From positions 69,454 through 133,453 of the forward strand of contig CAYNTK010000007.1 of NCBI GenBank assembly GCA_964400285.1: 64,000 nucleotides of DNA. Reading direction: 5' to 3'. The notes below the pieces were generated by a model. It was not told where the DNA came from, ran no database searches, and saw only the letters and a program-made list of their open reading frames with translations. Origin of the DNA: FEN-1279 sp964400285 (GTDB lineage: Bacteria; Bacteroidota; Ignavibacteria; Tepidaquicellales; Tepidaquicellaceae). Shown here in pieces: positions 9,292 to 18,136 of the stretch. Each line of letters begins with the position of its first letter. Positions within the stretch are counted from its first letter, which is position 1. The translations under genes and the position numbers were made by a program.

Positions 9292-10548
9292 TTATTTTAA
9301 CAAAATCATTCTTTTGGTTTCTTTATAACCTTTGGTTTCGAGTGTATAAAAATAAATCCCACTTTGATGTGAAGTCCCATCGAACTTAACCTCATATTCA
9401 CCAGGAACTTGTTTCCCTTTTACCAATACTGCAATTTCTTCTCCAAGTATATTATATATGGTTAATTTAATATTGCTTAAACCTAACACTTGATATTTTA
9501 TACTTGTTGTAGGATTAAAAGGATTTGGAAAATTTTGTCCCAGTTTAAAATCGCTTACTTTTTCATTTCCATTTTTTGTGATATATGTTAATCCTCCGTT
9601 CGTTGTTTTAAGTATCTTACCCGACCAACTCGAGATGTATCCTGTATTTTCTGAAGGAAAATGTATTGTATATAAATTCTCTGTTAATGGTGTATTCTGA
9701 ACTCCCCAATTTAAACCTGCATTAGTTGTTTTTAAAACAAATCCATTACCTGTGCAAATATATCCCGTTTGGGCATTAGTGAAAGACATATCCCATCCTG
9801 CTCCAATACCTTCATTAGAATGTATCAAAGTCCAATTATCCCCGCCATTTGTCGTTTTAACTATTCTACAGTTCGATGTATTTGTACAATAGTATCCTGT
9901 GTTTGCATCTGAAAAATATACTGCCTGTGCAGTTTCAAAAGGACTTATAAATAATCCAACTTTATTTATCCACGTAGCACCTGCATCTGTTGTCTTTAAA
10001 AATATATTCGCACCACCTACATATCCCGTATTTTCATTTACAAACCATATCCCATCGAGTGCTGTCGAAGTTGGTGTCGATAATAAATTCCAGCTTTCCC
10101 CTTTATTTGTTGTTTTTAGAATCTTGCCAGAACTTCCGCATACAAATCCTGTTAGTGAATTAACAAAATACAAACCCCAAAATTGAACTGTTGTATCCGA
10201 ATATACATAAGGAATCCAGTTTGCACCTCCATTTACAGTCCTCAAAATTTTCCCATAATTACCACTGATAAAAACTGTATCAGGATGAATCATAAATATT
10301 GACATAAATCTCTGAGAGGTATAATTTGAATTTTGAGCTGTATAATTTATGCCACCATTTGTTGTTTTATAAATATTCATTGTAGATGAATTGTATAAAA
10401 CTCCCGAATGATATCCCGTATTATTATCGAAAAATTTCAAACAGTAAATTGATTGCGAAGGGTTTGATGTGTATTGTATCACCCATTGTGAAAAAATCGT
10501 GGTTGTTATATTTATTATTAGTATAAGTAATTTGTATTGGTTTTTCAT
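9292..10548 (-). CDS. T9SS-sorted beta-propeller protein with BNR/Ycf48-like repeats
   Basis: Secreted protein of about 418 residues. A hydrophobic signal segment (LLILIINITTTIFSQ) is followed by about seven repeats of a GKILKTTNGGxNW unit, spaced about 45 residues apart, as in Ycf48-like/BNR beta-propellers. It ends with a T9SS type A sorting domain (QNFPNPFNPTTS ... TKRMILLK), so it should be exported through the outer membrane and anchored or released. I chose the ATG at 10548; an in-frame TTG six codons upstream (10566) is possible but has no better ribosome site. It converges with the GH106-like gene, leaving a 14-base gap. Its binding partner or role is unknown; repeats of this kind often mediate surface interactions. 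Confidence 0.82.
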   Translation of the reverse strand: MKNQYKLLILIINITTTIFSQWVIQYTSNPSQSIYCLKFFDNNTGYHSGVLYNSSTMNIYKTTNGGINYTAQNSNYTSQRFMSIFMIHPDTVFISGNYGKILRTVNGGANWIPYVYSDTTVQFWGLYFVNSLTGFVCGSSGKILKTTNKGESWNLLSTPTSTALDGIWFVNENTGYVGGANIFLKTTDAGATWINKVGLFISPFETAQAVYFSDANTGYYCTNTSNCRIVKTTNGGDNWTLIHSNEGIGAGWDMSFTNAQTGYICTGNGFVLKTTNAGLNWGVQNTPLTENLYTIHFPSENTGYISSWSGKILKTTNGGLTYITKNGNEKVSDFKLGQNFPNPFNPTTSIKYQVLGLSNIKLTIYNILGEEIAVLVKGKQVPGEYEVKFDGTSHQSGIYFYTLETKGYKETKRMILLK

Positions 10549-10787
10549 AATATTAAATTTTTTCAAAATCTAAATATTATTTATACCAAATTCAAGAATT
10601 AAATATTTGATTAAAATTTTCGACTCGTTCAAAAAAGTTTGTGAAAAGATTTCTATTATATAACATTATTAGATGAATTCATTATACTTAGGCAGTAATC
10701 AAAAATGATTTTGAAGTGATTAAATATTAATAACCCCAGACCAAGTTGGAGGTAAAAATTCTCTTTCCTCTCAAATCCAATTGAAAT

Positions 10788-10817
10788 AGAACTTTTTCCC
10801 CAATTACAAAAAGTTCT
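10788..10817. repeat. Perfect 10-bp inverted repeat
   Basis: AGAACTTTTT and AAAAAGTTCT separated by a 10-base loop. There is no T-run directly after it on either strand and it lies between divergent genes, so it is not an ordinary terminator. It could be a leader hairpin of either gene or an operator. Function is unknown. Confidence 0.5.
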
Positions 10818-10937
10818 GAATTTATACCTTATTAGGAAAACTATCCATTAATTTGGATTTGTATTTTGCTATTGAATTTTAAAATTATTTTCAATAATTA
10901 TTGTAAATAATTAAAATTCGCTTTTATACCAACAGTT

Positions 10938-10968
10938 CTTTGTAAACAAAGATTAGTAATATTTTGAT
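10938..10968 (+). promoter_or_regulatory. Putative Bacteroidota-type promoter overlapping a dyad
   Basis: CTTTGTAAACAAAG (10938-10951) is a 6-bp inverted repeat with a 2-base centre and contains TTTG. TATTTTGAT starts 17 bases after that TTTG. The same dyad, the same 17-base spacing and TATTTCGAT occur before the paralogous gene downstream. The layout resembles the TTTG / TAnnTTTG promoter of Bacteroidota, though the -7 box is one base short of the consensus. The start codon lies 65 bases beyond the -7-like box. Confidence 0.55.
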
Positions 10969-11032
10969 ATATTTTTCCTGAACTATAACACATAATTAAA
11001 AATTATTTCTCATAAACTTAAAAGGAAAAAAA

Positions 11033-12568
11033 ATGAAAAAAGCTATTACACTTTTTGTTTTACTGTTTGTGTTTTCTTCATTGATGTTCGCACAAACACC
11101 CCAGTATTATACTTCAAATACTGGAACATCGAGCAATTCTTTCCCATTCAATATGGCTGGTGGGAAAGCTGTTAATTCTCTTATTCTTGCTGGAGAATTC
11201 ATTAATCCTACACCTTTACCAGCTGGGCAACAAATAACTGCTGTTTATTTCCGAACATCAACAGCAGGAACTCGTTCATATACGAACTTACATATTTTGC
11301 TTGCACAGGATTCTTCTATTACTACATTAACTTCCGGAACCTTTTATCCGGGTCCTTATGATACTGTATTTGTAAAAGATACAACCCTTACAAGCACAGC
11401 TGGTGGTTGGATGAAAGTTCAGTTAGCTCATCCGTTTGTATATAACCCGACCAAAAGCTTAATTTTATTTGTTGGTCAGTGTGCTGCTACTGGCTCTGGT
11501 CAGTCTGTTTATAATTCTACTGGATTGTCAGGCTATAGAAGAGTTTGGTCAGTCGGCGGTTGTCCGTTTGCTCCTTATACAAGTGCTGATGCATCTTTAA
11601 TTAATTTCGGTGTTGATGTCGAACCCGCCACTCCACCAGTGCAGTTACCAAATTTATTATATTACAAATTTTGGAACAATAATGCATCATCAACTCCAAA
11701 TTATGCAGTTCCAGGTGTCGGAACAAATCCTGCTCCTTTTGCTAATGTTACCTTGACTCCTGGTGGTCAATTTGACACTTGTATAACAGGTACAGGATTA
11801 TCAAGTGCTGGAGTAACTACAGGTTGGAATATGAATACAGGTACTTCAAGCTGGACAATTAGTATGTGGATTGAAATTCCTACTTCCACCAGTGGCAGTG
11901 CATACTATCTATTTGGGGATGCAGGTTTTTCATTCAGATGCTTCCATAATGGTGTAGCAGGTTCGAATAATATTATTTTACGCGGAACAGGTGTTACGGA
12001 CGTTTTGGATTCCAACATTGGTCCTGCTCCAACTGTAGTTCACTTTGTTTACGATTCTGCTGCATCTGCTATCAAAGTTTATAATAATGGAGTATTTGTT
12101 AAACAGGTAGCACAAACCCCATTTAATTTTACTGCTGGAACTGGTTTCAGAGTAGGTGGATACAGTTCTTCAGTGAGTTTCATCGGCAAGTTAGATGAAT
12201 TTAGATTCTACAATAGAGCATTATCGGCTGCTGAAATTGCTGCAACTTGGAATCAAAACCTCGGTTATATTACAGGTGTTACACCAATTAGCTCACAAAT
12301 CCCAAATACTTATAGTTTATCCCAAAACTATCCAAATCCATTTAACCCTGTTACAAAAATTAATTTCAGTATTCCGAAAACAGGTTTAGTAACTATCAAA
12401 ATTTATGACGTCCTTGGTAAAGAAGTAAAAACATTGGTAAATGATATAAAAAATCCAGGAACATACATCGTTGATTTTGATGGTTCTTCTTTTGCAAGTG
12501 GAACTTACTTCTATAGACTTGAATCTAATGGATTTGTTTCTACTAAGAAAATGATGTTGATTAAATAA
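11033..12568 (+). CDS. T9SS-sorted protein with LamG/concanavalin-like domain
   Basis: 511 residues: signal peptide (1-20, ending MFAQ), then a domain of about 180 residues unique to this protein and its neighbour (SNSFPFNMAGGKAVN ... RRVWSVGGCPFAPY). A LamG-like jelly-roll domain follows at about 200-410, ending with the typical LDEFRFYNRALSAAEIAATW. The last 80 residues form a T9SS type A sorting domain (QNYPNPFNPVTK ... STKKMMLIK). It is probably exported and surface-exposed, with the LamG domain suggesting glycan or protein binding. An AAAAGG ribosome site precedes the ATG. It shares its first domain, promoter element and near-identical sorting-tail DNA with the next gene, indicating modular duplication. 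No enzymatic motif was seen. Confidence 0.8.
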   Translation: MKKAITLFVLLFVFSSLMFAQTPQYYTSNTGTSSNSFPFNMAGGKAVNSLILAGEFINPTPLPAGQQITAVYFRTSTAGTRSYTNLHILLAQDSSITTLTSGTFYPGPYDTVFVKDTTLTSTAGGWMKVQLAHPFVYNPTKSLILFVGQCAATGSGQSVYNSTGLSGYRRVWSVGGCPFAPYTSADASLINFGVDVEPATPPVQLPNLLYYKFWNNNASSTPNYAVPGVGTNPAPFANVTLTPGGQFDTCITGTGLSSAGVTTGWNMNTGTSSWTISMWIEIPTSTSGSAYYLFGDAGFSFRCFHNGVAGSNNIILRGTGVTDVLDSNIGPAPTVVHFVYDSAASAIKVYNNGVFVKQVAQTPFNFTAGTGFRVGGYSSSVSFIGKLDEFRFYNRALSAAEIAATWNQNLGYITGVTPISSQIPNTYSLSQNYPNPFNPVTKINFSIPKTGLVTIKIYDVLGKEVKTLVNDIKNPGTYIVDFDGSSFASGTYFYRLESNGFVSTKKMMLIK

Positions 12569-12594
12569 AATTGTAATTTTTTACAGTTTATCTC

Positions 12595-12632
12595 AAACCC
12601 TCGATTTTAAAAAATCGAGGGTTTGTTTTTTT
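12595..12632 (+). terminator. Strong intrinsic terminator
   Basis: Perfect 14-bp inverted repeat (AAACCCTCGATTTT / AAAATCGAGGGTTT) followed by GTTTTTTT, 27 bases after the LamG/T9SS gene. The remaining bases up to the next promoter (12633-12899) are AT-rich and show nothing else. Confidence 0.9.
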
Positions 12633-12899
12633 AAAAATTTGTATAAAAACGGCATTAAAAAAAATAATTATTCAAAATTATTATATTGTATTTATATGAG
12701 CTTTCTTAGACAATATTAGAAATAAAATCTGTGTTTAATCCTGTCTTATCCGTTCCCTCAATGTGCATATTTCTATGCTTTTCTTTATTCTCATTTTTGT
12801 AGTTTTTTAAGGTTTTGTGAATTTATTTTCCTATTGCATTTAAAATTTATTTTATTTAATTATTGTATATAAAACATAATTTGATTTTATGGTTTAGCT
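12633..12899. other. Intergenic DNA, nothing recognised
   Basis: Part of a 459-base gap between the two T9SS paralogs. Apart from the flanking terminator and promoter, no reading frame, hairpin or RNA gene stands out. Confidence 0.5.
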
Positions 12900-12930
12900 C
12901 TTTGTAAACAAAGGTAAAAGATATTTCGAT
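12900..12930 (+). promoter_or_regulatory. Second copy of the dyad plus promoter element
   Basis: An identical 14-base CTTTGTAAACAAAG dyad (12900-12913), followed with the same 17-base spacing from its TTTG by TATTTCGAT (12922-12930). The start codon lies 98 bases further on. The surrounding bases differ from the first copy, so conservation is focused on this element. Confidence 0.55.
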
Positions 12931-13027
12931 TTTTTTCATTTCCAAATATAGTAATTAAAGTGGAATTTTAATGTATTTTCTATAAAATACAAATTAAAAA
13001 TATCTCAACAACTAAAAAGGAGAAAAA

Positions 13028-14461
13028 ATGAAAAAAGTTATTTCGTTATTTATTTTGTTGTTTACAATAAGCTCTTTATTACTCGCACAAACACCCCAGT
13101 ATTACAACTATCAGAATGTTGGTTCTTCGAGCAATACTTTCCCATTTGGTCAATCGGCAGGTAAAGCTGTAAATTGGTTATTCCTGGCAGGTGATTTCAA
13201 CCAACCAACCCCTTTACCTCCAGGTCAGCAAATTACTAAGGTGTATTTCTTTATTACTACAGGTGGTACAAGAACTCTTACAAATTTACAAATTTTAATG
13301 GCTCAGGATTCATCGCTTACTACTCTAACATCAGGAGCTTTTTATCCCGGTCCATATGATACAGTCTTTGTTAAAGATACAACACTTACAGGTCCAAATA
13401 ATGGTTGGATGTGTGTCGCTTTACAGAAACCTTTCGTTTATGACCCAACTAAAAGCTTAATAATTTTTGTCGGTCAATGTGCCGCTTCTGGTTCTGGAAT
13501 GTATGTCCGTCAAAATGCACTCTCAGGTATTAGAAGAGTTTGGTCGGTTGGCGGTTGTCCATTTGCCCCTTATGCAGGAGGAGATGGTTCTATCATAAAT
13601 TTTGGTGTCGATGTCGAACCTGTTCCGGTATTTTACTACAATTTTGCCACTGGAGGTGGTGCTAATTCATTCCCATTTGGTATCGCAGGAGGTAAAATGG
13701 TCCAATGGCTCGTGCTCCCTAATGAATTTACAAATCCAACCCCGGCTCCACTTGGTAACATCTCTAAGTTTTCTATCAGGATTGCTACAGGGTATCCTTT
13801 AAATCCTGCTACTTATACTTCCTTCTATATCAGAATGGGGCAATCGAATATTACATCTCTCACGTCTGGTCAATTTTATTCAGGGGCAATGGATACTGTT
13901 TATAGTAGAGCAAGTGTGCCATTATCAGCTTCGCCTGATACCTGGTATGACTTTACTTTAGATAACCCATTCCTGTATAATCCCGCACTTAGTCTAATAA
14001 TTGAAATTGGACATTGCGGTGCCCCAGGAGCTACTGGCTATCCGCTCGCTCATACTACTCTTACAGGTAATAGGAGAGTGTGGTCTGTAGGTGGTTGCCC
14101 ATTTACTCCTTATGCAAGTGCAGGAACGAATGTCCTTAACTGCGGTGTATATGTAAGTCCTGTTTCCGGCGTAACACCAATTACTTCTAAGATTCCAAAG
14201 GAATATAAGCTCGAACAAAACTATCCAAATCCATTTAACCCTGTTACAAAAATTAGCTTCGATTTACCTGTTAGTGGATTGGTTTCATTGAAAATTTATG
14301 ATATCCTCGGTAAAGAAGTAGCTACGTTAGTAAATGAAATAAAAAATGCTGGAAGGTATTCGATTGATTTCGACGGCTCTTCATTTGCAAGTGGAACTTA
14401 CTTCTACAGACTTGAATCCAATGGATTTGTGTCAACTAAAAAAATGATGTTGATTAAGTAA
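13028..14461 (+). CDS. T9SS-sorted protein with two copies of an uncharacterised domain
   Basis: 477 residues with signal peptide (1-20, LLLAQ). It carries two tandem copies of the domain found once in the upstream paralog: copy one about 22-200, copy two about 203-385. Each begins with (S/A)NxFPFG and ends with RRVWSVGGCPF(A/T)PY. A T9SS type A tail follows. A 40-base stretch of the sorting-tail DNA (14216-14255) is identical to that of the paralog (12323-12362), so the duplication or gene conversion is fairly recent. An AAGGAG ribosome site lies six bases before the ATG. It is probably secreted and surface-attached; the domain resembles a beta-sandwich by its alternating hydrophobic pattern, but I do not recognise it. 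Confidence 0.78.
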   Translation: MKKVISLFILLFTISSLLLAQTPQYYNYQNVGSSSNTFPFGQSAGKAVNWLFLAGDFNQPTPLPPGQQITKVYFFITTGGTRTLTNLQILMAQDSSLTTLTSGAFYPGPYDTVFVKDTTLTGPNNGWMCVALQKPFVYDPTKSLIIFVGQCAASGSGMYVRQNALSGIRRVWSVGGCPFAPYAGGDGSIINFGVDVEPVPVFYYNFATGGGANSFPFGIAGGKMVQWLVLPNEFTNPTPAPLGNISKFSIRIATGYPLNPATYTSFYIRMGQSNITSLTSGQFYSGAMDTVYSRASVPLSASPDTWYDFTLDNPFLYNPALSLIIEIGHCGAPGATGYPLAHTTLTGNRRVWSVGGCPFTPYASAGTNVLNCGVYVSPVSGVTPITSKIPKEYKLEQNYPNPFNPVTKISFDLPVSGLVSLKIYDILGKEVATLVNEIKNAGRYSIDFDGSSFASGTYFYRLESNGFVSTKKMMLIK

Positions 14462-14490
14462 AAAACGACTTTAATTTTATAGCTTAAAAA

Positions 14491-14525
14491 CCCCAGATTG
14501 AAGAAATCTGGGGCTTTTATTTTTA
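14491..14525 (+). terminator. Intrinsic terminator
   Basis: CCCCAGATT / AATCTGGGG hairpin with a five-base loop, followed by CTTTTATTTTTAT, 30 bases after the tandem-domain T9SS gene. Confidence 0.88.
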
Positions 14526-14635
14526 TAACAGAGTAAAAATTGTAATTTAGTATTAAAAAATACAGCTAATCAAAGTTATATATTAAACTTTTCTTGTTAT
14601 TTTTCTGCATAATTCCTAATGAATATAGAAAATCA

Positions 14636-14746
14636 AATTATTACACTGCTGATTTAGACGCTTCGAAACTTGCAAGCGGTATCTACATTTACAGAATTAT
14701 TGCTGATAAATTTATTGAAACTAAGAAAATGGTAGTGGTTAAATAA
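14636..14746 (+). pseudogene. Relic of a T9SS type A sorting tail
   Basis: Translated in frame to a TAA at 14744, this stretch reads YTADLDASKLASGIYIYRI followed by IIADKFIETKKMVVVK, the last third of a T9SS sorting domain. Upstream the frame runs into AT-rich sequence with no further similarity and a stop at 14567, and there is no plausible start or signal peptide. It is divergent from the two intact neighbours (VVVK rather than MLIK), so it is the remnant of a separate T9SS gene and not a copy of either. The rest of this 397-base gap holds only the two terminators. Confidence 0.7.
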
Positions 14747-14796
14747 TTTTTCCTTTATCTCTCTATTTATAAACCTGCGATTTATTTATCAGGTTT

Positions 14797-14837
14797 ATTA
14801 AAAAAAATCGTTCCCAATTATTAATTGGGAACGATTT
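14797..14837 (-). terminator. Intrinsic terminator of the LysM gene
   Basis: A nearly loop-free 16-bp inverted repeat (14805-14837; arms begin AAATCGTTCCCAAT). On the minus strand it is followed by a run of T. It lies 21 bases beyond the LysM gene stop. Confidence 0.85.
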
Positions 14838-14858
14838 CTATTTATAAAAGTTTATTTA

Positions 14859-15683
14859 TTATTTCTTTTCAGGTTCTTTCTTCACATCTTTCTTTACATC
14901 TTTTTTCTCTTCGGTTTTCGGAGGTACATATTTCTTTTTATAAACTCTTGTCTGTTTCCAATCGAGCCATCCTTTCGCTCTATCGAATATTGCAGATTTC
15001 TTTAAAGATTCTGTCATTTTCGGAATTCTTAAAACCTGTCCCGGATATATCAAATGTGGATTCTTTATTGTTTTTGGAATTCTTCTTGGGGCACTGATAA
15101 CTCCATTTTCATTTGCTTCCCATATTATTGGCCACATATGCTTATTATTATAAACTTCTTTTCTTGCAGCAATTATAAATAGATAATCACCTTTCTGTAC
15201 TGTATATTCGGGAACTGATATGTCTTCCCATCTCCCCAGACATTCCTTGATTGACCTGAACTTTGCTGCAAAATCAGGATGACATTTTAAATTAGAACTA
15301 TTCAATTCCTCGAATTTTTTCATAACATCATCTTTTGAACCTTCCTTATTTTTACAGAGTTTTTCTACTCTGTCCAAATCGCTCTTATAAGCATTGTATT
15401 TATCCTTTCCACCTACTTCATTCCAATAATCATCCTCCGCTTTTTTTAATTCGCCTTTTTTAACTTCTACTTTTGCAAGTAGTTCAGCCTTCTCTTTCTC
15501 TAATTCCGAAACTTTTGCAATCAATTCATTCTTCTTTGCATCTAATTCCATCATTTGAGCTTCCCATTGTTCATCAGTCATTTCTTCTGGTTCTTCAACA
15601 TTCTCGTCTTGAGCTAAAGAAGGTTTTATGCAGAATGCAAAAGAAAACACTAGCAAAAATATCAAAAATTTGTATGGTTTCAT
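14859..15683 (-). CDS. Secreted coiled-coil protein with C-terminal LysM domain
   Basis: 274 residues. A signal peptide (1-25, ending PSLAQ) is followed by an acidic segment and a coiled coil (about 40-85, rich in KxELxxK heptads). A LysM domain follows at about 160-222 (YTVQKGDYLFIIA ... WPIIWEANE ... LIYPGQVLRIP), then a lysine-rich tail. LysM domains bind peptidoglycan, so this is probably a periplasmic wall-associated protein. The WPxIWEAN form with an insertion before YPGQ is the type seen in Bacteroidota/Chlorobi. An AGGAG ribosome site lies upstream. It follows a small coiled-coil lipoprotein by 33 bases, suggesting an envelope operon. Function beyond wall binding is unknown. Confidence 0.8.
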   Translation of the reverse strand: MKPYKFLIFLLVFSFAFCIKPSLAQDENVEEPEEMTDEQWEAQMMELDAKKNELIAKVSELEKEKAELLAKVEVKKGELKKAEDDYWNEVGGKDKYNAYKSDLDRVEKLCKNKEGSKDDVMKKFEELNSSNLKCHPDFAAKFRSIKECLGRWEDISVPEYTVQKGDYLFIIAARKEVYNNKHMWPIIWEANENGVISAPRRIPKTIKNPHLIYPGQVLRIPKMTESLKKSAIFDRAKGWLDWKQTRVYKKKYVPPKTEEKKDVKKDVKKEPEKK

Positions 15684-15716
15684 TTTTTTGAATCTCCTAT
15701 TTTTAAATTTTAAAAT

Positions 15717-15974
15717 TTATTTACAGTTTTTTACTGCATCGGTCAATTTCTGGAAATTTTTTATTGACTCGTCTTGTTTGGCAATTTGCTTTTGCAAATC
15801 TGCTTTCTCGCTTTCAAGTTTATTTACATCGCTTTGCAGTTTCTCGACCTCGGCTTTAAGGTCTGCTAATTGTTTTAATTGCTCTTCATCTGGACCGCTA
15901 CTACAGCCTACAAAGAATCCGCTTATGAATGCGAATGTAAGAAGAACAAAAAACATCCTTTTTAGTTTTGCCAT
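15717..15974 (-). CDS. Small coiled-coil lipoprotein (Lpp-like)
   Basis: 85 residues with a lipoprotein signal (lipobox FVGC, Cys about 24) followed by an almost continuous heptad coiled coil (LKAEVEKLQSDVNKLESEK). It resembles Braun-type lipoproteins in design, but its C-terminus is NCK and lacks the usual final Lys/Arg context, so covalent wall attachment is uncertain. A GGAGGT ribosome site lies seven bases before the ATG. It precedes the LysM protein in the same orientation, and the pair probably links the outer membrane to the wall. Confidence 0.75.
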   Translation of the reverse strand: MAKLKRMFFVLLTFAFISGFFVGCSSGPDEEQLKQLADLKAEVEKLQSDVNKLESEKADLQKQIAKQDESIKNFQKLTDAVKNCK

Positions 15975-16111
15975 TTTAATACCTCCAAGGTTTTTTAATT
16001 TTTATTTTTTTAATGATTTACCAAATGTATAATGAATTATTTTATTTATCAAGTTATATTATCATTGATTAAATTCCTTGAATTTTCCTGTATATATTAA
16101 CTAACCCTTTT

Positions 16112-16888
16112 TTATTTCATAAATTTTTCAAGTAATATTTGAAACGGCTCTGGTGATATACTTGCATATCCTTTATATGGATGGTCAAGTACAAAAATCA
16201 GATAGAAAATTAAAATATTTGCAATTATAAATGTTGCAATTAAAAATAGATGTACCTTTCTGCCTTTTGTCGTGAAAAAATATGCATATCCTACTGATAC
16301 TATGAAGCAAATTATTAAAACTCCCCATAGAATAGACGGAATGGTTTGCTTTACATCGAGTATCCTCATTCTTCTATATTGACTTATTAAATTTAGTTTT
16401 TCGAGAGATACTTGATACAGATAAGGATTTTCGATTTGCGAAACCGGAATCTCTAAATATGTCTTATACAATTCGTTTAATGAAGATTCAGCAAGCAAGC
16501 TGGTTTCTCCTTTTGAAAATTTTTCCCATTCATCATTTACTACTGCCTTTGTATAATTTATAATTTTCTCTGTTACTGGAATTCTTATCGAATCAGGTAG
16601 TGGGCGAGTATCCCTATAAAAATTTGACAAATAACAGGTTTCATAATATACATTTTCTTGTGCTCTTTCGTAATCTTCCCAATTAGCAAGCACCATAAAT
16701 GCTAACAATACACAGTATGACAATGAAAAAGCATTGAAAATATAGCTTGCTACTGTATGGCTTTCGGATAACTTTTCGTGTGATGCATATTTTCTAAAAT
16801 AATGAAATCCTAAAAAAGTTATTAGAAGACTAATTACAATTATCAAAAGTATCTCCCAAAATAAAGGTAGGATTATTAAGATTTTCAT
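16112..16888 (-). CDS. Bestrophin-like (DUF4239) membrane protein
   Basis: 258 residues with four predicted membrane helices: two near the N-terminus (about 7-29 and 50-68) and two near the C-terminus (about 180-205 and 213-238). A hydrophilic helical region of about 110 residues lies between them. The SxxVASYIFNAFSLSYCVLLAFMV segment and the overall layout match the DUF4239 bestrophin-like family, whose role is unknown; a channel function is suggested only by distant similarity. It appears monocistronic, 137 bases upstream of the lipoprotein gene and divergent from the next lipoprotein. Confidence 0.65.
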   Translation of the reverse strand: MKILIILPLFWEILLIIVISLLITFLGFHYFRKYASHEKLSESHTVASYIFNAFSLSYCVLLAFMVLANWEDYERAQENVYYETCYLSNFYRDTRPLPDSIRIPVTEKIINYTKAVVNDEWEKFSKGETSLLAESSLNELYKTYLEIPVSQIENPYLYQVSLEKLNLISQYRRMRILDVKQTIPSILWGVLIICFIVSVGYAYFFTTKGRKVHLFLIATFIIANILIFYLIFVLDHPYKGYASISPEPFQILLEKFMK

Positions 16889-17037
16889 AATTAAAGAATT
16901 AATTTTCTTATTTTTAATAAATTAATAGTTTATTCTTTAATATTCAATTTAAATAAAGTGAAATAACATTTAAAATTGAAAATAGATTTTAAAAATCGTA
17001 TTTTTCAATAAATTAAATAAATTTAAGGAGATTTTTG

Positions 17038-18078
17038 ATGTCTAAAAAATTAAGAAACCGAATACTATATTTTATCATTATCATTAGTGTAATTTCTTTT
17101 TCGTCTTGCAGTAAAAAAGATGATAAAGGAAAAACCGATACAGATAAAAAGACAACAAATGAACTTATTAAAAAGGATGACTCGGGCGAAAAAGCTGATT
17201 TAAAATATACACCAAAAGTCAATGATAAGTTTCGATACAAAATGTCTGCGAAAACTGTTTCTACTGAAAAAAGCCCTGCCACAATGGAAAAAGAAATTAC
17301 TTCTGAACAAGTTATGACTTATTATTATTCTGAAGAAGTTTCTGAAATTAATAGTTCTGGTGTAATAACTTACAAAATGAAATTCGATAGTATCAATATC
17401 GTTTCTAAAGTAATAAGTGGCGATTCTTCTTTATCTCAAGTCTATAACTCGAATATCTCTGACTCTGTACATTCGATGCCTGATTTTATTCAATATAATG
17501 CTCTTATCGGTCAGGAATTTAAAATGAGAGTCTCTTCTCTCGGAGAGATTTATGATGTTTACGAACTTGAGCAAATTCACGATAGAATTTTTAAAGCGCT
17601 CGGTGATACATTAAGCCCTCAAGATAAATCTACAATAAAAGAATCTATGGGTGCCGAATCACTTAAAAGCATTTTACAAAACCAATTCCAAAAATTCCGT
17701 GGGGGAGATGTTTATAAAGATTCCAGCTGGACATTTACTGTTGAATCGAGTTTACTCGTTTTCCCAATTAAAAATATTTTGACATATAAAGTTAAAGAAT
17801 ATCAGGTAACAAATGGTGATGCCGTTGCTCATATCGACGCAAATCTCGGTATTGACTTTATTAGTAAAGAGAAAAAAGATAAATCCGGACTAATTGTTAA
17901 AATTATCGATTCTAAAGCTGGTGGAACTGGTGCTATTGTTTTTAATCTTTCAAAAGGGTGTATTGTTAAAAAAGAAACAACTACTAATATTATGTTAGAT
18001 TTCAAAATATCCGCTAAAAGTCAAAGTGCAAAATCGGTTCAAAATCTAAATACTTCGTTAAGTGTAGAACTTTTATAA
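17038..18078 (+). CDS. Uncharacterised lipoprotein
   Basis: 346 residues with a lipoprotein signal ending SFSSC (Cys about 24) and a lysine/aspartate-rich linker. The body is beta-strand-rich and begins LKYTPKVNDKFRYKM, and it recalls the DUF6263-type lipoproteins of Bacteroidota, but I cannot confirm that. The ATG at 17038 is preferred over the TTG directly before it because AAGGAG sits seven bases upstream. It is probably anchored in the outer or inner membrane facing the periplasm. It is followed 58 bases later by upp, so shared transcription is possible though functional linkage is doubtful. Confidence 0.65.
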   Translation: MSKKLRNRILYFIIIISVISFSSCSKKDDKGKTDTDKKTTNELIKKDDSGEKADLKYTPKVNDKFRYKMSAKTVSTEKSPATMEKEITSEQVMTYYYSEEVSEINSSGVITYKMKFDSINIVSKVISGDSSLSQVYNSNISDSVHSMPDFIQYNALIGQEFKMRVSSLGEIYDVYELEQIHDRIFKALGDTLSPQDKSTIKESMGAESLKSILQNQFQKFRGGDVYKDSSWTFTVESSLLVFPIKNILTYKVKEYQVTNGDAVAHIDANLGIDFISKEKKDKSGLIVKIIDSKAGGTGAIVFNLSKGCIVKKETTTNIMLDFKISAKSQSAKSVQNLNTSLSVELL

Positions 18079-18136
18079 TGTCATTAAGTTTTTATCCAAA
18101 TTTTAACTTTGGAATATCGTAAAGAAAAATTCTTTT

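Larger units (their letters stand above)
10549..11032. other. Divergent intergenic region with hairpin and promoter element
   Basis: 484 bases between two divergent T9SS genes. It holds a perfect 10-bp inverted repeat (10788-10817) and, nearer the plus-strand gene, the promoter/dyad listed separately. No coding potential or RNA gene was seen in the rest. Confidence 0.6.
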
